A model generated the notes under the pieces. The model saw only the letters and a list, made by a program, of their open reading frames with translations. It was not told where the DNA came from and made no database searches. From contig CM030938.1 of the NCBI GenBank assembly GCA_018136815.1, forward strand, positions 2,397,028 through 2,461,027: a stretch of DNA of 64,000 nucleotides, in the 5' to 3' direction. The DNA is from Isochrysis galbana. Lineage: Eukaryota > Haptophyta > Isochrysidales > Isochrysidaceae. The first letter of the stretch is position 1; every line of letters begins with the position of its first letter. Made by a program: the position numbers and the translations under genes. Positions 21,465 through 31,712 of the stretch are shown here, in pieces.

Positions 21465-23011
21465 CCCGTCAATTATGGGACATCAATCAAATGGAGCCAT
21501 CAAGTGTCCATAGTCATGTATACAACAATATTCACAGACCCTATTACTGACTTTTAATATCTACGGTGAACACATCGCGCCGCGCGCTTTCAGAACGCGC
21601 CTTTCAGAATACCATTAATCTATCCATCGTGGACAGACGGAGCGTGAGCAAATCGTCGGCTTGAGGCCTCCTCCCTTCGTTTGAGACATCCGTGGCTCGG
21701 TGAGGAAGCGGTGATGCACATGGTTGTCAGTCTGTGACGACGACGCTCTCGGCGGTGTGACCCTTGCGCCTCGAGGTGGGGGGACAGAGCGCTACAACCA
21801 CCGCAGCGTAAGCAATCATGTGAGCGGTGTACGAGAGCGGGTCTGGGCGCCCACTGACCACGCGCCCCAACTCAACAAGAAGAAGACGGTAGGTGCGCGC
21901 ACGTCCAACCCGAGACAAAGCGCGGCGTAGACGACGACTGCGCACGCCACCGACACGTCGACACACAGAAGAGAGCTGTTTCCGAAGAGCATGCGCTGAG
22001 TGCGGAAGGGGAGGAGGGTGGTGGAGAAGGCTGGGAGGACAACTAGGGCGTCTCTGGAGTTTCGTCAGATGTGCCTGGAAGTTTTCCGCAGGCGCACGCC
22101 GTGCTCATGATGAGTGGCAATCACATGCGTACGGCGTGCAGAGATGCGCATCCTCTGGGCGTCTGGGCGTGCACGCCGTCGAGATTTCGTCCAGAAGAGA
22201 ATAGAACGAGTTTGGAACCCAGGTGACAGGTGCACGCCGTGGGTGATTTCGCCAAATGCATGCGGCTCGCACGGCGCGCTGTGCATCGGGCCCCCCGCGG
22301 GGACGCCGTGCGTGCGCATAGCAATTTTTCGCCTATGGTGATCCTGGCGATGCTGCTCGTCACCGCCTCCGGTATGGGCCGTGGAAGTCGAGACTTCCGC
22401 GTGGATTTGGCCAAGGAACGCTACCCGTCGATGTGGGCGCTCATCGAGCCATACCTGGGCCGTTGGTGCAAGGCCAAGCTCATGCTCGTCAGCGACTACT
22501 CCGACGAGTACTCCAATCTGCCAAAGACCAAATACATTGTGGAGACGAGGCGGCCGTCGTGTACCTCTGCATGGAATACATCACACATCACGGCGGTCCC
22601 GTACGATGAAAAGAGTCCCATGGTGCATGTGCGCCGGGCAGCTGGCAAACTCTGGATGCAGGACGAGAAGGCCGTCCTCTCACGCATCACGGACCTCGTC
22701 ACCCAGAATGAGGCAAGGGACATCCTGGTCGCCTGCCAACAGAACGACATTGACACCATGACACCATCCGCAGGATTGAGGACGCGGAGAGGGAAAAGAC
22801 GAAAAGAAGACGAAGAAGATGAAGATTTAAGGCTGCTTATCTGCCTGTGTTCCGTGACGTGTTTTATAAAAGGTCTGAAAGGCACGTTCTGAAAGCGCGC
22901 GGCGCGAGGTGTCAACCGTAGATATTAAAAGTCGACAATGGGGTGTGTGTGAATATTGTTGTATAAATGACTCCATTTGAGTGATATCCCATAATTGACG
23001 TAACGACACCT
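21465..23011. mobile_element. Long-TIR DNA element carrying an unknown ORF
   Basis: The ends are inverted repeats of about 140 bp. The left (21465-21610) contains ccgtcaattatgggacatca and tttcagaacgcgcctttcag. The right (22870-23011) is its diverged reverse complement, ending taacgacacct. Solitary copies of the terminus occur at 18205, 23255, 34737 and 36870, so the family has been active. Inside are a copy of the gcacgccgtgc repeat (22085-22325) and an ORF of unknown family (22335-22892). No DDE transposase was recognised. Target duplications are not visible. Confidence 0.68.
22335..22892 (+). CDS. Protein of unknown family borne by the TIR element
   Basis: Reads from ATG 22335 for 185 residues. 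The central block DLAKERYPSMWALIEPYLGR, then WCKAKLMLVSDYSDEY and PKTKYI, is matched by a second gene copy at 43450-43055 (-). Further on, AAGKLWMQDEKAVLSRITDL matches a different frame of that copy. Between KTKYI and ITAV the two copies agree only if this copy shifts frame locally, so this copy is probably slightly damaged there. The C-terminus is Lys/Arg/Glu-rich. No catalytic motif or membrane segment is evident. It may be element-encoded (accessory to transposition) or a captured host gene. Amino-acid conservation across two divergent copies shows it was translated and selected. Confidence 0.55.
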   Translation: MVILAMLLVTASGMGRGSRDFRVDLAKERYPSMWALIEPYLGRWCKAKLMLVSDYSDEYSNLPKTKYIVETRRPSCTSAWNTSHITAVPYDEKSPMVHVRRAAGKLWMQDEKAVLSRITDLVTQNEARDILVACQQNDIDTMTPSAGLRTRRGKRRKEDEEDEDLRLLICLCSVTCFIKGLKGTF

Positions 23012-24058
23012 TGGGTATATAAATAAAAGTTTGACATTCGGGTAGTAAGAGTATTGTTGTAAACGACTGAACGATACTTCTTGACATGAAAAAAGATGGT
23101 TGGGATGTTACAAAACTACCGCGGTATAATGAAAACATACTCCAGTCGGCTTCGATGCGTAATATACAATTATAAGAAATGGACCTTAATATTTGGGGAA
23201 TCCTGGAATATTATCAAAAGAGGGACATTATAAAACCATTAATGGGGAGATATTATTGTAAACGACTATGGACATTCGATGGCTCCATTTGAGTGATGTC
23301 CCATAATCCATAATTGACGGAACGACACCTTCGTCTTCGTACGTCTCCGTGTGCTGGTTGTGGTGCTGTGTGTGTGATGTTGTGTGGATGTTGCTGATGG
23401 GCGGTGCGTGGCTCCGTGCATGCGGCGGGCGGTGGCTCGCTGCCACCTGTGCAGTCGTGGTCCCTGGATGGGGTCGCTGTGGGTGTGCGGCGTCGGCCAT
23501 CACTTGGTCAGCCGGCACGGGCCATGGAGGGCGGAGAGAGAGGAGGGGAGCGTGGCGCACTCCATGACCCTATCGTTTTAACGATTGTTGTTGTTTTTCG
23601 CCCTCCAGATGCAAGGTGGTTAAAATGGTTTGACATTGTTACAAGACCACCATACCTCTTGCTATCCATCGCGTCCAACGATCCCATGTCGTCCGATGCC
23701 TCACGCCGATCCTCCCCAATACCATGTGCTGTAGCACCGCAAGTTAGCAGAGCAACGTAGACACGAGAATGAGGTAGAGCTGTACGTGCGTTGCAAGAAG
23801 GGACACTTCTTCCTCTGATCTCCATCCGCCTGTGAGACACAAGCCGCGGAGACTGCAGTGATGAATGAGAACAATGCACAAGTCGCAGAACTGGCTAGTT
23901 GATGCCAGGCGTGGATGAATCCTCTTCGGCAATCGCAAACGGAATGATTCGCTCCTGCTATTTCTATTCATTGCCTATTATACATTGCCTGGCCAATTAA
24001 GCCTGGCAATTCCGGATCAGCTGTGAGGTCCTCGCTTTGCTCATGGCAGAATGGCTCC
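23012..24058. other. Intergenic, with a further TIR-family terminus
   Basis: 23255-23330 (ggctccatttgagtgatgtc, then ggaacgacacc) repeats the right end of the preceding element in the same orientation. 23340-24050 has short ORFs only and no recognised family. The last part includes the transporter 3' flank. Confidence 0.45.
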
Positions 24059-25594
24059 TCACTTCGTCACCAGCAAGGGGATGACTTTACTATCTCCATC
24101 ATCAAGAGTTGGATCTACTTTGCGCGAAAAGGATGGCGCCACCGCTGCTTGCAGCTTATTCACCGATTCCTTGACACCACTAATGTCGCCCTTCCTGAAA
24201 GCATCTGCAACATCCTCCAGTTCCAGTCCATTGGTCTCAGGCACGTTGAAGAAGATGAAAATCATGGCAGAGAGGGCGATGCAACAAAAGCTGAACCAAA
24301 GCAGAGTTTGACCGAGCAAGTGCTCCAAGGTTATGAAGGATATAGCGACGACCCCCGCCAAAATGCGAGTAATGAAGAGGGCAAGAGACATGGCCTTAGC
24401 GCGGAGACGATTGGGGAAAACTTCAGTCCCTACAACGTACACGAGCGGTGAGAAGCCGAGAGAGAACGAGCCCATTATGCCACAAATTCCAGCGATGGTC
24501 AAGGTCCAGGAATCAGTGACGTATGAGAGCGAGACCGATCCGAATGATGCGGCTAGGCCGATCGCAGATAGCAGAAGCATAGGGCGCCGCCCTACGCGAT
24601 CAAAGAGCTGGGAAGAGATGAGAAGAAATAGCACCTTGCTTGCACCAGCAGCCATGGTTGCTTGCAAAGATTGGTACTTGTTGAGGCCCGCATTGGCCAT
24701 GACCCTTGGGATGTAGTAGGTCACAGCCTCAGTGCCGCAAGCTTGAGAGAAAAAGGCGAGACCAAGGCCAGCAACGAGCATGCGCCGCGTGGCCTCATCC
24801 GTCGGACTGAATATTTCCCACCAACTTGCCCGGCCTGCCTTGTAGTCGCGCCGCATCGCTTTGCGGATGGCAAGCATTTCCTTCTCAGCATACTCTTCAT
24901 CACCAATGAGCCGGAGGGCATCGCGTGCCTCGTCGTAGCGATCCTGCATCAGTAGCCAGCGCGCGCTCTCAGGCACCGTCCAAATAAGGAGGGAGAGAAG
25001 ACCTGCTGGGAGCATTCCGATGGCGAACATGTAACGCCAGCCACCTTCAATTCCGTAGAAATCGATGCCCACCGAATAACCCAACAGGATACCCGCGTTA
25101 ATGGACACATCCGACATTGCCACCAGGCTGCCACGCATGTGCGCAGGCGAAATCTCGGCAGTGAAGATGGGCGCGGCGACCAGAGCAATTCCCACACCCA
25201 GCCCCATGAGGATGCGGCCGATCAGGAGGGCGGTAAAGCCCCGAGCCATGGTCAAGAAGAGAGAGCCAGTCAAGAAAAGAAGATTCGCGAGAGTGATCGT
25301 CCATCGCCGCCCCTTGGCGTCGGCGATCATGCCGGTCACGATGCCGCCGAGGGCGGCTGCGATGTTGAGCGAGCCGACGACTAATTCGAGCTGGACACCG
25401 GTGAGAGAGAGGTCGTCCTTGAGAGTGAGCATTGCGCCTGCAATCACGCCCTGATCGTAGCCGGAGATGACAGACGAGATAGCAGAGAGGGTGACAACCC
25501 ATCCGAGGAAACGGTTGCATCCGGGGTGAGGAACGTCGACGGGCGCCTCCGTGTCGACCGAAGACGTGCGGGGTACCGGCGAGTTTGGCCGCAT
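24059..25594 (-). CDS. MFS polyol/monosaccharide proton symporter
   Basis: A major facilitator of the sugar-porter family, 511 residues from ATG 25594 (frame open upstream to 25714 without ATG). Twelve hydrophobic segments fit the family. Signatures seen: GYDQGVIAGAM in TM1, DAKGRR in loop 2-3, GRILMGLGVG in TM4, PESARWLL at the end of TM6, FFSQACGTEAVTYYIPR in TM7, DRVGRRPMLLLS in loop 8-9, GTEVFPNRLRAKA after TM10 and VPETNGLELED after TM12. The TM7 and TM10 segments resemble plant polyol/monosaccharide transporters more than GLUTs. The likely role is proton-coupled uptake of a sugar or sugar alcohol at the plasma membrane; the substrate cannot be read. The N-terminal 35 residues are polar and Pro-rich. 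Single exon. A composite Copia piece begins about 180 bp upstream. Confidence 0.93.
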   Translation of the reverse strand: MRPNSPVPRTSSVDTEAPVDVPHPGCNRFLGWVVTLSAISSVISGYDQGVIAGAMLTLKDDLSLTGVQLELVVGSLNIAAALGGIVTGMIADAKGRRWTITLANLLFLTGSLFLTMARGFTALLIGRILMGLGVGIALVAAPIFTAEISPAHMRGSLVAMSDVSINAGILLGYSVGIDFYGIEGGWRYMFAIGMLPAGLLSLLIWTVPESARWLLMQDRYDEARDALRLIGDEEYAEKEMLAIRKAMRRDYKAGRASWWEIFSPTDEATRRMLVAGLGLAFFSQACGTEAVTYYIPRVMANAGLNKYQSLQATMAAGASKVLFLLISSQLFDRVGRRPMLLLSAIGLAASFGSVSLSYVTDSWTLTIAGICGIMGSFSLGFSPLVYVVGTEVFPNRLRAKAMSLALFITRILAGVVAISFITLEHLLGQTLLWFSFCCIALSAMIFIFFNVPETNGLELEDVADAFRKGDISGVKESVNKLQAAVAPSFSRKVDPTLDDGDSKVIPLLVTK

Positions 25595-25773
25595 CCGCGC
25601 TCTCTCCTGTCCAGGGTGGCGTGGGTGGGGAGGCTGAGTAGGTTCGCGCGGCGGGGAGCAGGATGAAAGGAATCTTTTTCTGGTGGCAAGCCTGTCCCCA
25701 AATACTTGTACCACGTCCCCCCAGTGACGTAGGCGGACAAGTGGATGTGTTCGAGTAGAGCGCGTGGGGCAGT

Positions 25774-26165
25774 TGTCAGAGTTTTCTGGTTGTCCTAGTT
25801 TAATCCTAGTGCTGAGGGACCGATTTTGGAGTCATTCGATGTGGATTTGTTGTTTTGCCACCCTTGAACTGTCGAGTGCGGGCGGTTCTGGCTGTGGCTG
25901 TCACTGAAGTTGTTGAGTGATTTGGCCATATGGTCCAGGTCCCACCACTTGGAGGAGCGTGTGGCGCGGTCGGCGGCCGCTGAGTCGAAGAGTCGAAGAA
26001 AAGATTTTCAACGAATTTGTCGAGTTTATTCGTTGTGGTGTTGTACCCTTGAGCGGCGTCCTCGAGCGCGCTATGGTTGTAGAAGTTGGGGTGGTCTCTC
26101 GGCGGGGGTACCACGTTAGAAATTGTAGTCTTGTAAGAGGTCTTGTTGGCTAGCATCCCTAGCCA
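25774..26165. mobile_element. Copia-type composite fragment (fossil)
   Basis: 25774-25826 is the start of the 182-bp LTR on the plus strand. 25830-26110 is the leader and Gag start on the minus strand, and 26110-26165 is LTR end sequence on the minus strand. So pieces of the same family lie in opposite orientation. Close relative of 57585-58007. Broken. Confidence 0.65.
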
Positions 26166-26639
26166 CATACACCGTAAGACCCGTAACAGGTTTGATTTTA
26201 GCAATCTGGATATCTGGTTGGAGTTCAGATTTGGTATCCAGATAGTATCCGGATACCTCTGGAGCTCGTTAGGAATATCCAGATAGATACTGATAGTTGG
26301 GCCAGTCATGCCAGATATTCGGAATATCCGGGTATCAGGAACTTATTCTTTTATTCCCCCGGCCACCTTAAATAGATCGGCGTGCCACTACTCCGTGCGA
26401 TGGCGTGGCCGCGTCCCTCCTTCCATTGGGTACCTTTGTTGCTTGTGAGGGTTACTTGCGTTTGTAGTCTCTTCAGCCTTGTCCCAAGTACCCATGGGGA
26501 GGTGGGAGATGGTGCAAATTAGATTGTATGATGAGTTCTATACATAGGCTAACATGATGACTTAGAGCTCTCAGGGGGCAGGGGGTGCTGCGTGCTGCTC
26601 AACTCCTCACAACAAGGTGCAGTGACAGCCCCTGCTCTA
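26166..26639. other. Intergenic with gatatcc-rich block
   Basis: 26205-26345 is rich in ggatatc/gatatcc inverted words, similar in style to the subterminal repeats of the hAT-type element at 41561-42420. No gene. Confidence 0.4.
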
Positions 26640-26875
26640 CCCTACCAACAAAAACCCAAAAGGCCTGCCCGGTCCCCACTCCCAAAACCGGGCCCTAGGT
26701 AGTGCACCAGGGCCGCACCCCCGACACCAAAGACAAAGGAACGAGGGGGGGAAGGCAAGGAAGGGGGCGGAGAGAAGGGAGATAAGGGCGCTGGCTGATG
26801 TGCAGTAGCAGTAGGATGCGCGGTCTAGCGATAGGTGTGTAGCCCTGAACCTTCAGATCTTTTTTTTCTCTCTTG
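26640..26875 (+). repeat. Dispersed repeat family B copy
   Basis: Contains ggtagtgcaccagggccgca and ends cttcagatc plus a T-run, as in 18350-18558. Confidence 0.6.
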
Positions 26876-26999
26876 GAATCCTGTGCGGCAGGATTGCACC
26901 TACACCACAACAGCAAGAAACCGGCCACCCAGAGGCACAGGAGGAAGGCGAGAACAAACCACTGAGGGCCGATGCACCCCGCCCGACCCAGCCCCCCCC

Positions 27000-27138
27000 A
27001 CAACCCGGGCCCCTAAGTAGAGCACGAGGGGAGTTGCCGCAAGGCGGGAAGTGAGGGAGAGGAAGGGATCTGGGCGTGGCTACAATAGACAACCCCGTAG
27101 CCGCGCGCGTGGCGAGAATATTAAAAGTTTTTTTTTTC
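27000..27138 (+). repeat. Dispersed repeat family A copy
   Basis: cccctaagtagagcacgagg to gaatattaaaag plus a T-run; near-identical to 39932-40075. Confidence 0.65.
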
Positions 27139-27559
27139 GATGTCGCTCTCGCCGCCGTCCTCGCCCTCGCTCAAGCCCGCCTGCCCGCCTTCCTCTGCTG
27201 ACGGGCCTCAGCCCGTCAGCGTCTCCGAAGTCGTGCCGCCGGCTTGCCACCCTCCTCATTGCCCTCAGGCCCTATGGGCCATCCCAATTCGTCATCGAGA
27301 CTCGGTCGGTGACCAGCCCCGCGGGAACAACATCGTCGAATTTGTGCCCGACCTAGCTGACTTCGTCCCTACGTATTCGCTACTAGTAAAGTAAACAGCC
27401 GAGCTGTGAAATGTGATATACTGTAAACAATATTATGTGAAAAATAGCGCATTATGTGTTATTATTAGTATTATCTGTCCCCGGATCTGCATTATTGGTA
27501 TCTGTAGAACATGGCCTCGAGCGTTATTTGTATCTGTAGACCATAGCACAAATCTGATA
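27139..27559 (+). repeat. Fragment shared with 5.3-5.5 kb, then spacer
   Basis: 27139-27290 is homologous to the minus strand at 5320-5510. Its reading MSLSPPSSPSLKPACPPS is the same in both copies, so it is an old coding or repeat piece of unknown source. The remainder, to 27559, is AT-rich with nothing recognised. Confidence 0.45.
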
Positions 27560-27800
27560 TGTGCTTTATGATCATAGCCGAAATTCGAAGCTATTCCACG
27601 CCTTACTTACCCAGCGCGAGGTTGAGGTTGCGAAATTTTACGAATTTATTCTTCTCAAGCGCCTTGGTCATCATATCAGCGATCTGATCTCTTCAGTCGA
27701 TATCCACATCGGTATGGAAACACGATCGAGATGTTGTTTGCGACCAAACCAGATTTAATTGTCGTAGTGTCGAGTGCGTCCTTTTACGCCGGGGTTCTTG
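27560..27800 (-). mobile_element. Copia RNase H remnant (fossil)
   Basis: Minus-strand peptides KNPGVKGRTRHYDN and STEEISDLMTKAL correspond to the RNase H end of Copia Pol (compare IKNPGVTARTRHY in the 8.8-11.7 kb element). It is interrupted at 27800 by the next repeat. Broken. Confidence 0.65.
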
Positions 27801-28384
27801 CAACTAAGTTTATACTTGGTTCGCCCATGGGGGGGCACGAGCCCCCCCCTCTCTCCACTCCTCCCCTGCCATGGGGGAGGAACCACCCGCTCTCCTGGCA
27901 CGCCTGATGGCCTGCCAGGAGCACACTGCCCTGCTGACCCATCCCTCTCCCCACAGGCACGCCTGACTCGCCCGCCCTGGCCCGTCGTGGCCTGCCCATC
28001 CCTCTGACCAGCCCCTCCTCCCCCTGGGCCCCCCTGATCAGGACCCCCCAGCCAGCTCCAGTCGACTGGCAGGGGCTCGAGAGCCAGCGAGGGAGAGGCA
28101 GGAGGGGCCAGGGCCATGCCCCAGCCTCACCTGCCCCTTGAGCTGCGCTCCCAGGCCCCTGCCGGCCTCCTGGGGACCTGAAGAGGGGCCGCAGGCGCGC
28201 GCCATGGGCCCCCGCCGCAGGGAAGAGAGGAGGAAGAGGGAAGAGGGAGGGGAGGGGAGAGTGGCAGCTCTCCCCTCCGGCGTTTACGTGTCTTCTCGCC
28301 CCGTTTGGGTAAGAGAAGACGGGGGCGCCAGAGCCAGGAGGGAAGGGCCGCGGCTCGCCGCGGCCACTTGCTTAGGCGAGGAGT
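27801..28384. repeat. GC-rich dispersed repeat family D plus neighbour
   Basis: 27801-27930 (caactaagtttatacttgg, then gtgccccc-rich inverted blocks) is the reverse complement of 36683-36812. 28060-28240 is a diverged relative of 11820-11970. No gene. Confidence 0.55.
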
Positions 28385-28665
28385 GATTAGCGCTTCTGGG
28401 CTCCTTTTCACGAGTGCGCCCCCCCCCCTGCGTTGTTTTTACCCGAAAGGGGTTTTCCCCCAGCGTGGACTCGAGGAGAGGACGTGCTGGGGTGCGCGGG
28501 GTCGGTGCGTGCACTGGGGGGAGGACAAATATCGAGGGGAGGGGGCAGTGCCCCCTCCCCCCGGTAGCATTCGGACACCTGGCTCGTCAGGCATGGCGGG
28601 ATTCCGGGACGGAAATGTTGTGTCCAATTAGCTAGTGGGGTTGGCTAGGATATAACATTAATTGG
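28385..28665 (+). repeat. Dispersed repeat family C copy
   Basis: Matches 38590-38985 in inverted orientation over its full length (landmarks cccgaaaggggttttccccc and tgtccaattagctagtgggg) and 12350-12425 at its end. Confidence 0.75.
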
Positions 28666-28686
28666 TTTATTTACGCCGGGGTTCTT

Positions 28687-29125
28687 GATTGATGGAGCGA
28701 AGTGGTAGTGGTAGGTAGGTAGTCGGCCACCACTGAAGAATTTGTGTAGACTGACCATATTGTCCAGGTCCCACTAATTGTGGGAACGTGTGGCCCGCTC
28801 GGCAGCCACAAATTCGAAGGAAAGATTTTCATCGAATTCGTCGAGTCCATTCGATGATGTGTTTGTTGCACCCTTGCCCTTGAGCGTCGACGCGCGCACT
28901 GGTGTCATGGTCATGGAGATTGCGGTGACCTCTCGGCGGGGGTACCACGTTAGAACTTATAGCGTCGTATGACATCTTGTTAGCTAGCATTCCTAGCCAC
29001 ATACACCGGACGAGCCATGCGCCAACCGCGCATACCCCCATCGCGGGGGAGGGGCTCCGTTGCCGTCGAAGGGCTACGGTCCCGCAGCACTAAGGTTATA
29101 CTAACACAACAATAAAACTCTGACG
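28687..29125 (-). mobile_element. Copia-type LTR, leader and Gag start (fossil)
   Basis: The LTR (28948-29125, 178 bp) starts CGTCAGAG on the minus strand. It is followed by TGGTACCCCCGCCGAGAGG (primer-binding-like) and a leader entering a Gag-like reading with LDEFDENLSFE. Reference copy of the family at 3843, 18560, 38310 and 57585. Broken; the rest of the element is absent. Confidence 0.75.
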
Positions 29126-29185
29126 TGAGAGGAGAGTGCTCAGTCGGCCCCTCCTTGTGCGCGCGCGCCTGCTTGCCGCTCGCGC

Positions 29186-29920
29186 ATGGTGTACGCGCTC
29201 GAGGTGGGGCCCCAGCCGGCGGCGCATCAGGCGGCGCATCCGCTCCTCCTGCTCTACCGCTGCATCCCTATCCAGCGCGGCTCGCTCAGCTTCCAGCGCA
29301 TTGGCAGTGTGCTCGAGGTGCAGTGGGAGGCGTGCTGCTGCTCTTGTGCTCCAATCAGGATCCGACTCGAGGATGTGCCTAAAGTGTGCAGACAGCCGCT
29401 CTGCAGCTGGATGCGACTGCTGCGAGATGTTCCTATCTCTTTTCTCGCCGCATTCCTCTTCCACCTCATCCCTTCCCTCATCTGGGGCGCGGAGGTGTCC
29501 CTGGGTTCGCCATCAAACCATCAGACAATGGGTGTAGTGTGGTTTGCAGGGTGGCCCATCTGGTTCATCATCTTTCAGCTGCTCCGACCGTGGGGGTTAC
29601 ACTGTCCTGGCACCGTCGATCGTGTGAGTTGCACGGGTACCTTCATTCCTTTTGCATCATACTACCAGGCTGAGGCTGTTGCTGAGTGGTGGGCAAAGGC
29701 TGCAGCCGAGATACACACACTAGAGCATCCACCGTCAATTCCTCGGGTCCGCTTCCCACCCCAGGATATTGCATGCACTGCTGTGGGCCTGGCTGTGGTG
29801 CTGGCACTAATTGCCAATGGAGTTGCTACCCTTGTCATCGTCCAGGATTGCATGGCTCGTGGCTGCTGCTATGACAACTCCACAACCTTGGAATCCTGTC
29901 GTACTACTGGATATCCTTGA
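29186..29920 (+). CDS. Hypothetical membrane protein
   Basis: 244-codon open frame from ATG 29186. The second half has hydrophobic stretches (FLAAFLFHLIPSLIW, VVWFAGWPIWFIIFQLL, GLAVVLALIANGVATLVIV) that would make two or three membrane helices. No family is recognised. The opposite strand is also open over 29464-29096 and reads as an Arg/Glu-rich helix (LEAERAALDRDAAVEQEERM), so the coding strand of the first part is uncertain. It starts 60 bp beyond a Copia LTR, which could act as its promoter if it is real. Confidence 0.35.
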   Translation: MVYALEVGPQPAAHQAAHPLLLLYRCIPIQRGSLSFQRIGSVLEVQWEACCCSCAPIRIRLEDVPKVCRQPLCSWMRLLRDVPISFLAAFLFHLIPSLIWGAEVSLGSPSNHQTMGVVWFAGWPIWFIIFQLLRPWGLHCPGTVDRVSCTGTFIPFASYYQAEAVAEWWAKAAAEIHTLEHPPSIPRVRFPPQDIACTAVGLAVVLALIANGVATLVIVQDCMARGCCYDNSTTLESCRTTGYP

Positions 29921-30928
29921 ACTTGCGCAACGTTTGCACAAACCAGTGAGGCTGGTCAGCAATCGCATTTCGCGTACAGCCATTACATGTGTCTATCTTT
30001 AGGAACGAGACCACAACCGTGCTCTCTCCGGGGACTGATTGCGCCGCATGACGAACCGATGCTACGCCGCATCCGGAATCCGGAATAGCATCTGCTTATC
30101 TGTGTGCACTCTTTAGTTGTTGAAAAAAAAACTTCTTAATATTCACACCGCGCGCGCGACTCTGTGACATTTTCTTGACAGCCGCGCCCGCGTCCCTTAT
30201 CACTCCCTCTCACTCGCCTTGCGGCTCGTCCCCTCGTGCTCTACTTATGGGCTCAGTGTTCGGGGTTTCCAGTGGCAGGCGGCGTGTACGTACCGATCCC
30301 CGATCACTCTTTAGTTGTTGAGCATGGATGCAACATCGGCCGTCATTCAGTGCGTACATGGTTAATTTTTGCCAAGATTGCTGATATTCATCGAATAATA
30401 TTTTTCGACGGAAGAATTATGAACCCGGCCCTCGCACCTCGCACCACGGACTCCCTACTTAAATACTAATAGCCTAGCGGACAAAAACGATCTGAAGATT
30501 CATGGCTAAGGCCCACTGCTAGACTGGTATCTACTACCTTCCATCCGACACCGCCCTTACTTCCCTTCGCTCCATCTCGTTTCCTTCCCGCCCTCTTTCT
30601 TTTGTCTTTGGTTTCGGGGGTACGGCTAGCCCGCTCACTCACTAGGGGGGTGCGGAGGGCACCATCAGTAATGGGCAAGCACGAAGGCCTAAAAAGAAAC
30701 ATCTGAAGATGCTAGGCTCACATCTACTAGAGCTAGGTACCTCTACCTCTACCTATCTGCTGACATCGCCCTTACTTCCCTTCCCTCCACCTCCTCGCTT
30801 TCCCCCATCATTCATTTGTTTTCGGTATCCGGGGTGCGGCCCAGGTGCGCTACCATGGGCCTGGTTCAGAGTGTAGGTTCCGGGCAGCCACTTCACATTG
30901 CTAGTGACGGCGTGACGGCCGCGTTAGA
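29921..30928. repeat. Intergenic with inverted family A and B repeats
   Basis: 30130-30245 is a degenerate minus-strand copy of family A. 30490-30640 and 30690-30885 are two minus-strand copies of family B arranged in tandem. No gene between them. Confidence 0.5.
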
Positions 30929-31183
30929 ATGGGCGTCACAAGGACAAGGATCACGTTTGGGGTTGGAGTGACCACCGCGTTGTACACCCTTCTCCTCCCT
31001 GCACTCTGGAAAGTGAAATTCTACCGCTATGTCCAAGACAAGCAAGATGTTCCTGACGCCCAGAGGCGGAAGCGATCTATGCTCGATGTTGATGTTGCAA
31101 AAAAAAGCCGCGCTCAAGAACAAGAAGAAGTTAACCCTCCACGCCCTCATTTTGGGGGCAGGGAGGGGTCGGGGAAGAAATGA
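30929..31183 (+). CDS. Small putative membrane-anchored protein
   Basis: 84 residues from ATG 30929. One hydrophobic N-terminal segment (FGVGVTTALYTLLLPALW, 10-27) precedes a charged tail (RYVQDKQDVPDAQRRKRSM). The shape (short, N-terminal helix, charged C-terminus) is like small mitochondrial inner-membrane assembly factors, but no family motif confirms this. No repeat overlaps it. Confidence 0.4.
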   Translation: MGVTRTRITFGVGVTTALYTLLLPALWKVKFYRYVQDKQDVPDAQRRKRSMLDVDVAKKSRAQEQEEVNPPRPHFGGREGSGKK

Positions 31184-31712
31184 AGTCTCTCGAGGTCCCA
31201 TGGGAGGGGGGGGGGCGGAGAAACCGAACCTGAGGTTTCCGTCTTTGCCGGCTAGTGGTAGTGGCACTGGGGCTGCTCCCCAACGGCTCATGGCCCACCA
31301 CGGCACTTGCAACTTAGAACTAATTTTTTATCAATTGAGACCATTAATACCGTGGGATGGCTAGCGCATAGATACCTCAGTGTGAGCGCCCTTGCCTTCG
31401 TAGTCAAAATAGATGAATTGACTACCTCAATGCCCAACGCGCTGAACGACCACATTGATGGCCGCAAGTCACGCAACAAAAATAGCTACCGCTCGAAGAA
31501 TATTGCCAATTTACCGCCCTTTTGGTTCAGATCGCTTGAGCCCCGAGCTGAAGGATAATCTTGTTGACAAAATTTCCGACAAGGTGAGGATGACTCTCCA
31601 ATACTCTAATATCTCAGCTGTCAACGATCCTTCCTTTCTTTGTGAATTCCGTAGATATGGATGTAAGGGAGCTCTCCCAATGCCACCGAATAGAGTACTC
31701 AGCTTTTCCTAC
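31184..31712. other. Intergenic, nothing recognised
   Basis: Short ORFs only; the 3' flank of the F-box gene lies at its end. Confidence 0.3.
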
